Shown: positions 63,975-64,000 of the stretch, one piece after another | How positions within the stretch are numbered: the stretch's first letter is position 1 | Layout: every line of letters starts with the position of its first letter | Assembly (NCBI GenBank): GCA_013396915.1 | Contig: VWZL01000594.1 | Span: 372,618-436,617, forward strand | Direction: 5' to 3' | Origin: Stercorarius parasiticus | Taxonomy: Eukaryota > Chordata > Aves > Charadriiformes > Stercorariidae | Length of the DNA: 64,000 nucleotides | Position numbers and translations under genes: made by a program | Notes under the pieces: generated by a model | Seen by the model: only the letters and a program-made list of their open reading frames with translations | What the model was told of the DNA's origin: nothing | Database searches by the model: none

Positions 63975-64000
63975 AAAAGTTTCTTCTATATGGGTGAATT

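Larger units (their letters stand above)
39173..64000 (-). other. CCSER1: Inferred upstream intron side of CCSER1
   Basis: Everything above the acceptor is inferred to be the preceding CCSER1 intron, at least 24.8 kb long. I do not see the large serine-rich upstream exon of the gene. Three CR1 copies lie here, at 39880..40339, 55006..55887 and 60834..62850. The exon-like stretch 54761..54926 does not resemble CCSER1. Confidence 0.6.
62851..64000. other. Unique AT-rich intronic sequence to the window edge
   Basis: Nothing recognised beyond the TGCATGCA repeat at 63742 and the T/A homopolymer pair at 63938. Confidence 0.6.

Overview
The window looks like intronic DNA from a bird. All interspersed repeats I can recognise are CR1 LINEs, the dominant avian retrotransposon, and several carry the typical 3' tail of ATTCTATG-type 8-mers. 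I see no mammalian SINEs or L1. The background is AT-rich, and most open frames are short, chance or repeat-derived. A turtle or crocodilian is not formally excluded, since they also carry CR1.

One protein-coding exon is well supported: 38962..39172 on the minus strand. It is 211 bp, with a strong polypyrimidine/AG acceptor and a GT donor. It encodes a segment I recognise as CCSER1 (coiled-coil serine-rich protein 1, FAM190A), including LMLQDCTAVKTLLLKMK. CCSER1 is a very large gene with huge introns, so a single exon in 64 kb fits. On this reading, 39173..64000 is the upstream intron side and 1..38961 the downstream intron side. Two weaker minus-strand exon-like stretches are reported as candidates only: 18142..18255, which ends in a stop, and 54761..54926, which encodes a possible membrane helix.

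Nine CR1 copies or fragments are recognisable. Plus strand: 1337..2833 (interrupted by an assembly gap), 31850..32520, 37998..38190, 39880..40339 and 55006..55887. Minus strand: 13836..14011, 18875..19577, 30235..30407 and 60834..62850. The last is the most informative. It keeps ORF1, with Cys pairs and an SGNH-esterase-like region, and the first codons of ORF2. It then jumps to the ORF2 C-terminus and 3' end, so nearly all of the endonuclease and reverse transcriptase is missing.

The 1337..2833 and 18875..19577 copies are nearly identical over about 700 bp, lie in opposite orientation, and share the same frameshift. The rest is unique AT-rich sequence with microsatellites, homopolymer runs, a few small palindromes and stretches resembling conserved regulatory DNA. 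I found no RNA gene, CRISPR array, operon or complete autonomous element. I found nothing I would call a new biological system. The most notable items are the internally deleted CR1, the shared CR1 frameshift and the two candidate exons.
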